From contig NZ_CALBSN010000075.1 of assembly GCF_937967675.1 (NCBI RefSeq), positions 1-9,216 of the forward strand: a DNA stretch of 9,216 nucleotides, in the 5' to 3' direction. Origin of the DNA: an uncultured Flavobacterium sp. (lineage in GTDB: Bacteria; Bacteroidota; Bacteroidia; Flavobacteriales; Flavobacteriaceae). A model generated the notes under the pieces. That model saw nothing but the letters and a program-made list of their open reading frames with translations. It did not search any database and had not been told where the DNA came from. The position numbers and the translations under genes were made by a program. Below are positions 1 through 6,007 of the stretch, in pieces; the stretch's first letter is position 1, and the number at the start of each line of letters is the position of its first letter.

Positions 1-209
1 AAGACCGCGAAGTTATTTTGCATTTTGCGCCTTATCCGATTCAACTTATTTTAGGTAAAAAAGATCCAGTTTTAAATTACGAGGACAATTTAGAACAAAT
101 CGAAGGCACGCAAGTAAAACTCACCACTTTTGAAGATGGTCACATGAGTCATTTTGAAAATCAGACGGAATTATTGGCGGTTTTGAGTGGTTTTTTGAAA
201 AAGGTATAA
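1..209 (+). CDS. alpha/beta-hydrolase fold protein, 3' end only
   Basis: This is the C-terminal end of a gene that enters from the left edge. The frame is open from base 3 and reads DREVILHFAPYPIQLILGKKDP..., so the in-window TTG at 18 is not a real start. Two features mark the end of an alpha/beta-hydrolase. The first is a hydrophobic strand followed by GKKDP (LILGKKDPVL), the usual site of the catalytic acid. The second, about 30 residues later, is DGHMSHFEN, where the H of GHM would be the catalytic histidine, followed by a last helix (ELLAVLSGFLKKV). The nucleophile elbow lies outside the window, so activity and substrate (esterase, lipase, haloperoxidase-like and so on) cannot be told. 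It is convergent with the AddB-like gene. The stop codon TAA (207-209) is part of the first copy of a 12-bp direct repeat. The fold is fairly sure; a specific function is not. Confidence 0.75.
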   Translation, partial: DREVILHFAPYPIQLILGKKDPVLNYEDNLEQIEGTQVKLTTFEDGHMSHFENQTELLAVLSGFLKKV

Positions 210-287
210 CCACTAAGAGCACGATGAAGGCACAATGAACACAAAGCTTTGTGAACTTAGTGTAATTACTTTGTGTCCTTTGTGGTT
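208..287. repeat. imperfect inverted-repeat element A in the convergent intergenic region
   Basis: Several complementary arms lie in this short gene-free stretch. aaccac (208-213) pairs with gtggtt (282-287). Bases 231-246 pair with 269-284 at 14 of 16 positions, around a 22-base loop. cactaag (211-217) pairs with cttagtg (256-262), and cacaaagctttgtg (240-253) is a perfect 14-bp palindrome. The arms overlap, so alternative folds are possible. The element starts inside the hydrolase stop codon. Similar 'accactaag...caaag' elements are, from memory, common between genes in Flavobacterium. It could act as a weak transcript end or mRNA-stabilising hairpin for the hydrolase; there is no good T-tract, so I do not call it a terminator. 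Confidence 0.6.
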
Positions 288-316
288 CAATACAACCTTA
301 TGTTTAAAAAAACATT

Positions 317-328
317 TAACCACTAAGA
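317..328. repeat. second copy of a 12-bp direct repeat (taaccactaaga)
   Basis: Bases 317-328 repeat bases 207-218 exactly. The first copy is the left end of inverted-repeat element A. The second copy lies alone, about 30 bases after that element's right arm, and is followed by an A-rich stretch. It looks like the remnant left end of a second element of the same family. A weak atgttt/aaacat hairpin (300-305 with 310-315) sits just before it. Confidence 0.5.
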
Positions 329-354
329 AAATAAAATAATCACATATTAAATTA

Positions 355-414
355 GCCACAGATTTCACATATTAGAAGGATTTTGGAATCTGTGAAAATC
401 CTTTAATCCGTGGC
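355..414. repeat. imperfect inverted-repeat element B next to the AddB-like stop codon
   Basis: The outer arm gccacagatt (355-364) pairs with aatccgtggc (405-414) at 9 of 10 positions; the one mismatch is a possible G-U pair in RNA. A perfect 9-bp inner stem joins aaggatttt (376-384) with aaaatcctt (395-403). The cacagatt at 357-364 can also pair with aatctgtg at 387-394, so two folds compete. The element ends three bases from the stop codon of the minus-strand nuclease gene (418-420), so it would lie at that gene's 3' mRNA end. Elements with 'gccacagatt...aatctgtggc' ends are, from memory, recurrent in Flavobacterium intergenic DNA. Confidence 0.6.
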
Positions 415-417
415 AAA

Positions 418-3195
418 TTATACTTTTTCCTTAAACGGAATTTCTGTATTGAAAATTTCTACAATCAATTTTTCTAGTTCTGCTTTAAAATCGTCTAAAA
501 TTTCGGTTGAAATAACAATATCAGCATCTTTTCCTTTTCCTAATCCGAAAGGTAAAAAACCGTTTTTCATATTTTTGAATGAAACAATACCGGCTGAAAC
601 TTCTCGATTTTGTTTTAACTCGTGATTTTCAAACATCAAGGCATAGCACAACAACTGAATGATTTTCTCATTTTTTATATCGGAAGTCAAATCACCAAAA
701 TCTTGAATTTTTAAGCTGTTTCCATCTACTTTTCCGGTTTTATAATCGATAATTCTGATGGCGCCTTCTCGCTCTTCAATTCGGTCGACTTTACCTGCTA
801 TTTTTATTGGGAATGGCAACGATTTTACTTCGATTTCACAAGACAAACTTGCTTCTAACAGCAATACTTTTATGGCTTGACCTTCTTCGATGTCTTTCTT
901 TTCTAGTTGTAGAAAATTGTAAACATTTCGTTTCGCTACTTCAAACGCCAATAGGTTTTTTCCTTTGGTAATTTCGCCTTCTTTGTAAATTTCTTTGAAA
1001 TGTTTCAGAATGACTTCATCAATTTTAGCTTCCATCGCTTCAATATGATGCAATGCCAAAAACTGATTCAAATACGGCGTATACAATTCTTCCAAAGCGT
1101 TATGAATGATGGTTCCTAACGTATTTACTGCGATGTTTTCTTCTACTTCATCCGCTTCGTTAATGCGCAAAATACGTTGCATGTAAAACTGTAACGGATT
1201 TCGAATATAATTTGTTAACGACGATGGCGAAAATCCTTTATCAGTTGCAATTTCGTGCAAACGGGTTAAGATTTTATCGGTTTTTGGAATGGTAACGGGT
1301 TCGTATGCTTTTTCGGGTAAAACCGCGTTATAAATTGTACTTATGATATTGTGTTTTGGTTGTTTCTCGATTTCTAATTGAGTAATGAAACGGCTTTTTT
1401 CTCCAGCATCGATTCCTTCGTTATCGGTGTTATAAAGCAACCAAACATTTTTCGCACGCAATAACAAATGATAAAAATGATAGCAATAAATCGCATCTTT
1501 TTCTTTGTAGGTAGGTAATCCCAATTCTTTCTTTACATCATACGGAATAAATGAATTTTGCGATTTTCCAGCTGGAAATTTTCCTTCATTTACCGAAGTA
1601 ATAATCACATTTTCAAAATCCAATACACGACTTTCTAAAACACCCATTACTTGAAGACCGCTCAAAGGCTCACCTTCGAAAGAAACTTCCGCTAAATCGA
1701 TAATTTGCTTGTAAATGGCTTGAAGCGATGGCAAACTTTCAATTTGATTATAAGTTTCGTGATAATTGGTTAATTTATTTATCGTTTTAAAAACGGAATA
1801 CACAAAAGCTTTGGTTACTTTTTCTTCGGCATCATCGTTACTTAAATAGGATTTTATGATAAGTAAAATCGAATTCAAATTCGCTAAAATATCAGAAATA
1901 GAATCGTCCCAACGTGTAAATAATAATTTGAAGAATTTGTTTTCTGAATTAGGATATTTCTCTTCGTATAAACTGAATAATTTTTGATTCGAAAAGAAGG
2001 CAAAATTGTTGTTGTTAATCACTTTTACCACTTCTTCCACTTTACAATACGGCTCTACCAAAGGATGATTTAGAATATCTAAAACTTCTTTGTAGTAGAA
2101 GGTATAACTTTTTTCATTTCGTTGTTTAGCATTCGTATGCAACTTGAACAACTTGCTAATCAACAATTGTGCAGGATTATTTTTACTCGGATAACCCATC
2201 GTAATATTCAACGCATCAACCGATTCAGGCAAACCGTATAAAACAGGAAGCAATAGGTTTTCATCACCAAGAACAACAGCTGTTTTTTCTAAATTTGGGT
2301 TTTCAGATTGAATTTTTTCAATTATAGTTCCCACAATTTTAGCTTGACCGATACTTTTTGGCGTACCAATAATTTCGATATTTTTTTCTTGACTAAAGTG
2401 ATTTACTACCCATTCGAAATCTTGATTTACGAAAGGTTTCCATTCTTTCTTGAATTTTCTAATGAACAAACCAGCATCGTGATACGAATCGTTCAAAAAC
2501 ACTTCATCAATATCCCAATAAATTTTGGCTTTGTTTTCGTTAGCTAAATGTTTGAATATTCTCTCTTCCGCTTGATTTAAAGCGTTGAAACCTGCGAAAT
2601 AGATTTGTTTGGTAATTGTTTTGATAAACGAAGCTAAGTTTTTAACTGCTTCTCTGTATAATAAACCTTGATAACCGATTCCTTTTTTTAATAAATGCTT
2701 ATAAAACGATTCATAGTATAAAGGTAGTTTCGCCCAAAATTCTAAATGAGTTGTGATTAATTTGGTTTTGTCTTGTGGATGTAAATCCCAACGTTTTAAT
2801 GCTTCAATATCTTCTAAATAAGAGAAAACATGATTTGGATCTAATAAATAGCGATCGATTTCATTAAAATCTTGAATGGCAGTTTTTGCCCAAGTAGCAA
2901 ATTCTTCGAAGGTTTGCTGTTTGGATTTTTCAGTTACGGAAAGATAAACTTCGTAGAATTCAAATAGTAATTCGATTGGGTCAACGATACGAAGACCTGA
3001 AATCTCTTGAATGAAATCTTCAATACTAATGATAGTTGGCGAAAACGAAGTAGTTTCTAATTGATTTTTTAAACTTTCTAAAAGAAATACTTTTGCTCTT
3101 TTATTGGGTAAAACAATCAGACAATTCGTTAATTCGATATCAGATTGTGATAAAATAGTGTTGCTTAACTTATCTAAAAAAGTATCTTGTTTCAT
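418..3195 (-). CDS. AddB-like PD-(D/E)XK nuclease family protein (925 aa)
   Basis: Probable AddB-type subunit of a helicase-nuclease that resects double-strand breaks in the cytoplasm. Residues 1-540 resemble the inactive helicase half of AddB: ELTNCLIVLPNKRAK near residues 21-35 looks like the motif Ia strand but has no Walker A before it, and GLQVMGVLESR (about 513-523) followed by FENVIITSVNEGKFP matches the helicase-like part of AddB. The nuclease domain starts near FSPSSLTNYIRNP (655-667). It carries H698 in GTIIHN, D804 in GKVDRI, D817 and K819 in IIDYKTGK, and Q847-x3-Y851 in QLLCY, which is a complete RecB-family catalytic set. It is shorter than classical AddB (about 1,150 aa). N666 stands where the first Fe-S cysteine is expected, and no cysteine follows C850. 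Its likely partner is the AddA-like gene at 6008. The ATG lies directly after the ompA-type gene's terminator; no Shine-Dalgarno is seen. The family is sure; the AddB role is inferred. Confidence 0.88.
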   Translation of the reverse strand: MKQDTFLDKLSNTILSQSDIELTNCLIVLPNKRAKVFLLESLKNQLETTSFSPTIISIEDFIQEISGLRIVDPIELLFEFYEVYLSVTEKSKQQTFEEFATWAKTAIQDFNEIDRYLLDPNHVFSYLEDIEALKRWDLHPQDKTKLITTHLEFWAKLPLYYESFYKHLLKKGIGYQGLLYREAVKNLASFIKTITKQIYFAGFNALNQAEERIFKHLANENKAKIYWDIDEVFLNDSYHDAGLFIRKFKKEWKPFVNQDFEWVVNHFSQEKNIEIIGTPKSIGQAKIVGTIIEKIQSENPNLEKTAVVLGDENLLLPVLYGLPESVDALNITMGYPSKNNPAQLLISKLFKLHTNAKQRNEKSYTFYYKEVLDILNHPLVEPYCKVEEVVKVINNNNFAFFSNQKLFSLYEEKYPNSENKFFKLLFTRWDDSISDILANLNSILLIIKSYLSNDDAEEKVTKAFVYSVFKTINKLTNYHETYNQIESLPSLQAIYKQIIDLAEVSFEGEPLSGLQVMGVLESRVLDFENVIITSVNEGKFPAGKSQNSFIPYDVKKELGLPTYKEKDAIYCYHFYHLLLRAKNVWLLYNTDNEGIDAGEKSRFITQLEIEKQPKHNIISTIYNAVLPEKAYEPVTIPKTDKILTRLHEIATDKGFSPSSLTNYIRNPLQFYMQRILRINEADEVEENIAVNTLGTIIHNALEELYTPYLNQFLALHHIEAMEAKIDEVILKHFKEIYKEGEITKGKNLLAFEVAKRNVYNFLQLEKKDIEEGQAIKVLLLEASLSCEIEVKSLPFPIKIAGKVDRIEEREGAIRIIDYKTGKVDGNSLKIQDFGDLTSDIKNEKIIQLLCYALMFENHELKQNREVSAGIVSFKNMKNGFLPFGLGKGKDADIVISTEILDDFKAELEKLIVEIFNTEIPFKEKV

Positions 3196-3200
3196 TTTAT

Positions 3201-3236
3201 AAAAATAAAAAAACGTCCCGAAATTTCGGGACGTTT
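3201..3236 (-). terminator. rho-independent terminator of the OmpA-family gene
   Basis: Bases 3211-3236 form a perfect 26-bp palindrome, with arms aaacgtcccgaaa and tttcgggacgttt. It can fold as an 8-bp core stem (cgtcccga/tcgggacg) around an AATT loop. Read on the minus strand it is followed by seven T, one A and five T (3213 down to 3201), a strong U-tract. On the plus strand no T-run follows, so it acts in the minus direction only. It lies 22 bases after the stop of the OmpA-family gene and ends five bases before the AddB-like ATG (3195). Confidence 0.9.
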
Positions 3237-3258
3237 CTTAATATATTTTAGAAAGAAA

Positions 3259-4662
3259 TTATTTAACTAATTTCACTTCTACTCTTCTGTTGTTAGCTTT
3301 ACCTTTAGCAGTTTTGTTAGAATCTACTGGCATAGACTCACCAAAACCTTTAGAAGATAATCTAGAAGCATCGATACCGTTTTCAACTAAGAAGTTTTTA
3401 ACAGCAGCAGCTCTATCTTCAGATAATTTTTGGTTCATTGCATCTTTACCATCAGCATCTGTATGACCTTCTAAAGAGAATTTAGCAGTTGGATACTCTT
3501 TTAAGATAGCAGCCATTGCTTGTAAAACTGGAATTGTTTGTTTTTGGAAAGAAGCTTTACCAGAGTTAAACAAGATAGTTTTACCATAGTCATTTAATTT
3601 TTTCATTGTTTCATCAGAAACTTCTGGACAACCATTGTTAGCTACAGAACCTTTAACAGTTGGACATTTGTCGTCTTTATCAGCAACACCGTCACCGTCA
3701 GTATCTGGCCATGGGCAACCTCCATTATCTTTAGCTCCTGCAACAGTTGGACATTTGTCATCTTTGTCAGCAACACCGTCACCATCTGTATCAGGACAAC
3801 CTTTCATCATTTTAGTTCCTTTGTCATCTGGACAAGCATCTTCTGAATTGATGATTCCGTCACCATCATTGTCAGGACAACCATTTAATTCTTTAGAACC
3901 TGCTTCCTCTGGACAAGCATCTTCTGAATCTTGGATACCATCTTTATCTGTATCTGGACATCCTTTAAATTCTGGTAAACCAGCAACTTCTGGACATGCA
4001 TCATGTTTGTCGTAAATTCCGTCACCGTCAGTATCTTTACCTCCAAATTTGAAAGATAAACCTGCAAAGTGTTGAATATGAGTCGGAACATCAGAATTAG
4101 CAACTCTGTTGTCATCAAATGAATGTTTGTAAATAGATTGGAATTGTAAACCTACATTTTCAGTTAACCATAAAGTTAAACCTAAACCTCCATTTACAGT
4201 ACCAGCAGAAGCATCTCCAAAGAAATTATAACCTCCACCAATGTTGATAGATGGATCAATCCATTTAGATTTTAACATTTCCATAAAGCTGTATTTAACA
4301 ACAGCATCAAATGCGTAATAAGAAAGATCTCCTGGATCAGAAACAAAATCTGTTGATTGTGTTCCATCTACTCTAGATACCCATTTATTAATTTTGTTTA
4401 CAGAACCTGTAACACCGAAAGAAAATCCATCACCTACATATCTAGATACGTTTAAATAAGATACTGAAGGTAAAATATTCCAGTTCTGATTTGCGTTTAC
4501 TAATTGGATGAATTTTGGACTGTCATTACCAACAGCACTAACTTTAGTGTCAACTCCATTTACCCCAAAAGACACTGCCCATGGGTTGTTGCTATCTTGT
4601 GCTTGCGATGTTAAACCAGCAAACAATAAAGCTGCAGCAAATAATTTGTTAAGATGTTTCAT
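3259..4662 (-). CDS. OmpA-family outer membrane protein with thrombospondin type 3 repeats (467 aa, P60-like)
   Basis: Envelope protein that anchors the outer membrane to peptidoglycan. A Sec signal peptide (residues 1-21: MKHLNKLF, hydrophobic core, TSQA) would be cut before Q22. Residues 25-207 are rich in glycine and aromatics and end in HFAGLSFKFGG, as expected of an eight-stranded barrel. Residues 210-346 hold five thrombospondin type 3 repeats, each with a DxDxDG calcium loop and a Cys pair 12 residues apart (C223/235, 250/262, 277/289, 304/316, 333/345). The period is 27 residues, except for a two-residue WP insertion (318-319) before the last unit. The OmpA C-terminal domain (about 355-467) shows ILFNSGKASF, GHTDADG, NQKLSEDRA and GESMP...ANNRRVEV, including the Asp and Arg that bind diaminopimelate. 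The layout matches the P60 antigen of Flavobacterium. It has its own promoter and terminator, so it is probably expressed strongly and independently of its neighbours. Confidence 0.95.
   Translation of the reverse strand: MKHLNKLFAAALLFAGLTSQAQDSNNPWAVSFGVNGVDTKVSAVGNDSPKFIQLVNANQNWNILPSVSYLNVSRYVGDGFSFGVTGSVNKINKWVSRVDGTQSTDFVSDPGDLSYYAFDAVVKYSFMEMLKSKWIDPSINIGGGYNFFGDASAGTVNGGLGLTLWLTENVGLQFQSIYKHSFDDNRVANSDVPTHIQHFAGLSFKFGGKDTDGDGIYDKHDACPEVAGLPEFKGCPDTDKDGIQDSEDACPEEAGSKELNGCPDNDGDGIINSEDACPDDKGTKMMKGCPDTDGDGVADKDDKCPTVAGAKDNGGCPWPDTDGDGVADKDDKCPTVKGSVANNGCPEVSDETMKKLNDYGKTILFNSGKASFQKQTIPVLQAMAAILKEYPTAKFSLEGHTDADGKDAMNQKLSEDRAAAVKNFLVENGIDASRLSSKGFGESMPVDSNKTAKGKANNRRVEVKLVK
3625..4035 (-). 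repeat. tandem repeat array coding for five thrombospondin type 3 units
   Basis: Five units of 81 bp (27 codons) code for residues 210-346 of the OmpA-family protein; units 4 and 5 are separated by six extra bases coding for Trp-Pro. Units 4 (3712-3792) and 5 (3625-3705) are the most alike: over the 50-bp half from 3656 to 3705 they differ from 3743-3792 at four positions, while the other halves have diverged. This suggests that the last unit arose by a more recent duplication. Changes in copy number between strains are plausible. Confidence 0.8.
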
Positions 4663-4699
4663 ACTTGTTTTATTTAATTACAATGCGTTATAATTAGAA

Positions 4700-4729
4700 C
4701 AAAAGTAAGACGTTTTTTTTAACTACAAA
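4700..4729 (-). promoter_or_regulatory. Bacteroidota-type promoter of the OmpA-family gene
   Basis: On the minus strand TTTG (4729-4726) is followed after 18 bases by TACTTTTG (4707-4700). This fits the Bacteroidota consensus of a -33 TTTG and a -7 TAnnTTTG, where the usual gap is about 17-23 bases. Transcription would start near 4693-4695, giving a leader of roughly 30 bases before the ATG at 4662. The leader is A/T-rich (aaataaaacaagt before ATG) with no Shine-Dalgarno, as is usual in this phylum. A short AT-only hairpin (acaaaa/ttttgt, 4725-4738) overlaps the -33 box. Confidence 0.75.
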
Positions 4730-4766
4730 AAGTTTTGTTAAAAAAAATTACTTATTTGTCGGATTT

Positions 4767-5963
4767 TTACTTAATTATACCTAATTTTTTACCAACTTCT
4801 GTGAAAGCTTCAATTGCTTTATCCAAATACTCTTGTGTATGTGCAGCTGACAATTGTACTCTAATACGCGCTTTGTCTTTAGGAACTACTGGAAAGAAAA
4901 ATCCTATCACATAAATTCCTTTCTTTAATAATTCTTCTGCCATTATCTGTGATAATTTAGCATCATACAACATTACAGGTACAATTGCTGAATCACCATC
5001 TATGAAATCAATACCTGCTTTTCTTAATCCTGCTTTGAAGTAATTCGTATTCCATTCTAACTTATCTCTAAGTGTTGTGTCTTTTTCTAATAGTTCAAAA
5101 ACTTTTAATGATGCTCCAATAATTGATGGTGCCAATGAATTTGAAAACAAATAAGGACGTGAACGTTGACGTAAAATTTCAATCACTTCTTTTTTAGCTG
5201 TGGTATAACCTCCCATGGCACCACCAAGTGCTTTTCCAAGCGTTCCGGTAATGATGTCTACACGTCCCATAACACCTTTAGCTTCTAATGTTCCTTTTCC
5301 TGTAGCTCCTATGAAACCAGCAGCATGACACTCATCTACCATAACCAAAGCATCATATTTATCGGCTAAGTCGCAAATTTTATCTAGTGGCGCAACTAAT
5401 CCGTCCATAGAGAAAACTCCATCAGTTACAATTAATTTAAAACGATGACCCGCCTCAGTTGCTTTGATTAACTGTTGCTCCAAGTCTTCCATGTTATTAT
5501 TTTCATAACGGTAACGAGCTGCTTTACACAAACGAACACCATCAATAATAGAAGCATGATTTAAACTATCTGAAATAATACAATCTTCTTCTCCTAATAA
5601 AGGTTCGAAAACACCACCATTTGCATCAAAAGCGGCTGCATATAAAATGGTATCTTCTGTTCCATAGAAATTAGCAATCTTTTGCTCTAATTCTTTGTGA
5701 ATATCTTGCGTACCACAAATAAAACGTACTGATGACATTCCGAAACCATGAGAATCTAAAGCGTCTTTCGCTGCTTGAACCACTTCTGGATGTGATGATA
5801 AACCCAAATAGTTATTCGCACAAAAATTCAAAACCGTTTCTCCAGTAGAAATGGTAATTTCAGCTCCTTGAGGCGAAGTAATAATGCGTTCTTTTTTGTA
5901 TAATCCACTTTCTTTAATCGTGGCCAATTCATTTTGTAGGTGTTGTTGAATTTTTCCGTACAT
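4767..5963 (-). CDS. kbl: glycine C-acetyltransferase (2-amino-3-ketobutyrate CoA ligase)
   Basis: PLP-dependent enzyme that joins 2-amino-3-ketobutyrate and CoA to give glycine and acetyl-CoA, the second step of threonine breakdown after threonine dehydrogenase (no tdh is visible here). The protein follows E. coli Kbl closely along its length: ERIITSPQG, NFCANNYLGL, NHASIIDGVRLCKA, VDECHAAGFIG, TGTLGKALGG with the PLP lysine, RSRPYLFSNSLAP and RIRVQLSAAHT. I start it at ATG 5963, giving 398 aa: the protein then begins MYGKIQQHL, like MRGEFYQQL of E. coli, and places the PLP lysine at 244, the catalytic His at 136 and the Arg of RIRVQ at 368, as I recall for the E. coli enzyme. A GTG at 6011, overlapping the helicase TGA, would add 16 polar residues with no counterpart. 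It lies 44 bases after the helicase gene on the same strand, so co-transcription is possible. The fold family also holds AONS and serine palmitoyltransferase, but the match to Kbl is much closer. Confidence 0.95.
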   Translation of the reverse strand: MYGKIQQHLQNELATIKESGLYKKERIITSPQGAEITISTGETVLNFCANNYLGLSSHPEVVQAAKDALDSHGFGMSSVRFICGTQDIHKELEQKIANFYGTEDTILYAAAFDANGGVFEPLLGEEDCIISDSLNHASIIDGVRLCKAARYRYENNNMEDLEQQLIKATEAGHRFKLIVTDGVFSMDGLVAPLDKICDLADKYDALVMVDECHAAGFIGATGKGTLEAKGVMGRVDIITGTLGKALGGAMGGYTTAKKEVIEILRQRSRPYLFSNSLAPSIIGASLKVFELLEKDTTLRDKLEWNTNYFKAGLRKAGIDFIDGDSAIVPVMLYDAKLSQIMAEELLKKGIYVIGFFFPVVPKDKARIRVQLSAAHTQEYLDKAIEAFTEVGKKLGIIK

Positions 5964-6007
5964 AATAAGTTTATTGTTACTAGTTTGTTGTTTATTATAA
6001 TTCGAGG

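Noticed and set aside
300..315. Short hairpin atgttt-aaaa-aaacat as a terminator of the hydrolase gene
   Set aside because: The stem is six bp and almost all A/T, and no T-run follows on the plus strand.
410..625. 71-aa plus-strand open frame at the nuclease 3' end
   Set aside because: It starts inside repeat element B and runs antisense to the conserved nuclease QxxxY region; there is no recognisable family.
3635..4015. 126-aa plus-strand open frame opposite the OmpA-family gene
   Set aside because: It is the antisense of the thrombospondin repeat array. Its repeated Ser/Pro/Gly-rich text (SGQ, SPS) only mirrors the DxDGDG and Cys-Pro codons, and it has no start region or domain of its own.
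4725..4766. Possible terminator after kbl
   Set aside because: The only hairpin is acaaaa/ttttgt with no G or C core, and it overlaps the -33 box of the next gene's promoter. A stable intrinsic terminator is not supported, so read-through from kbl into the OmpA-family gene remains possible.
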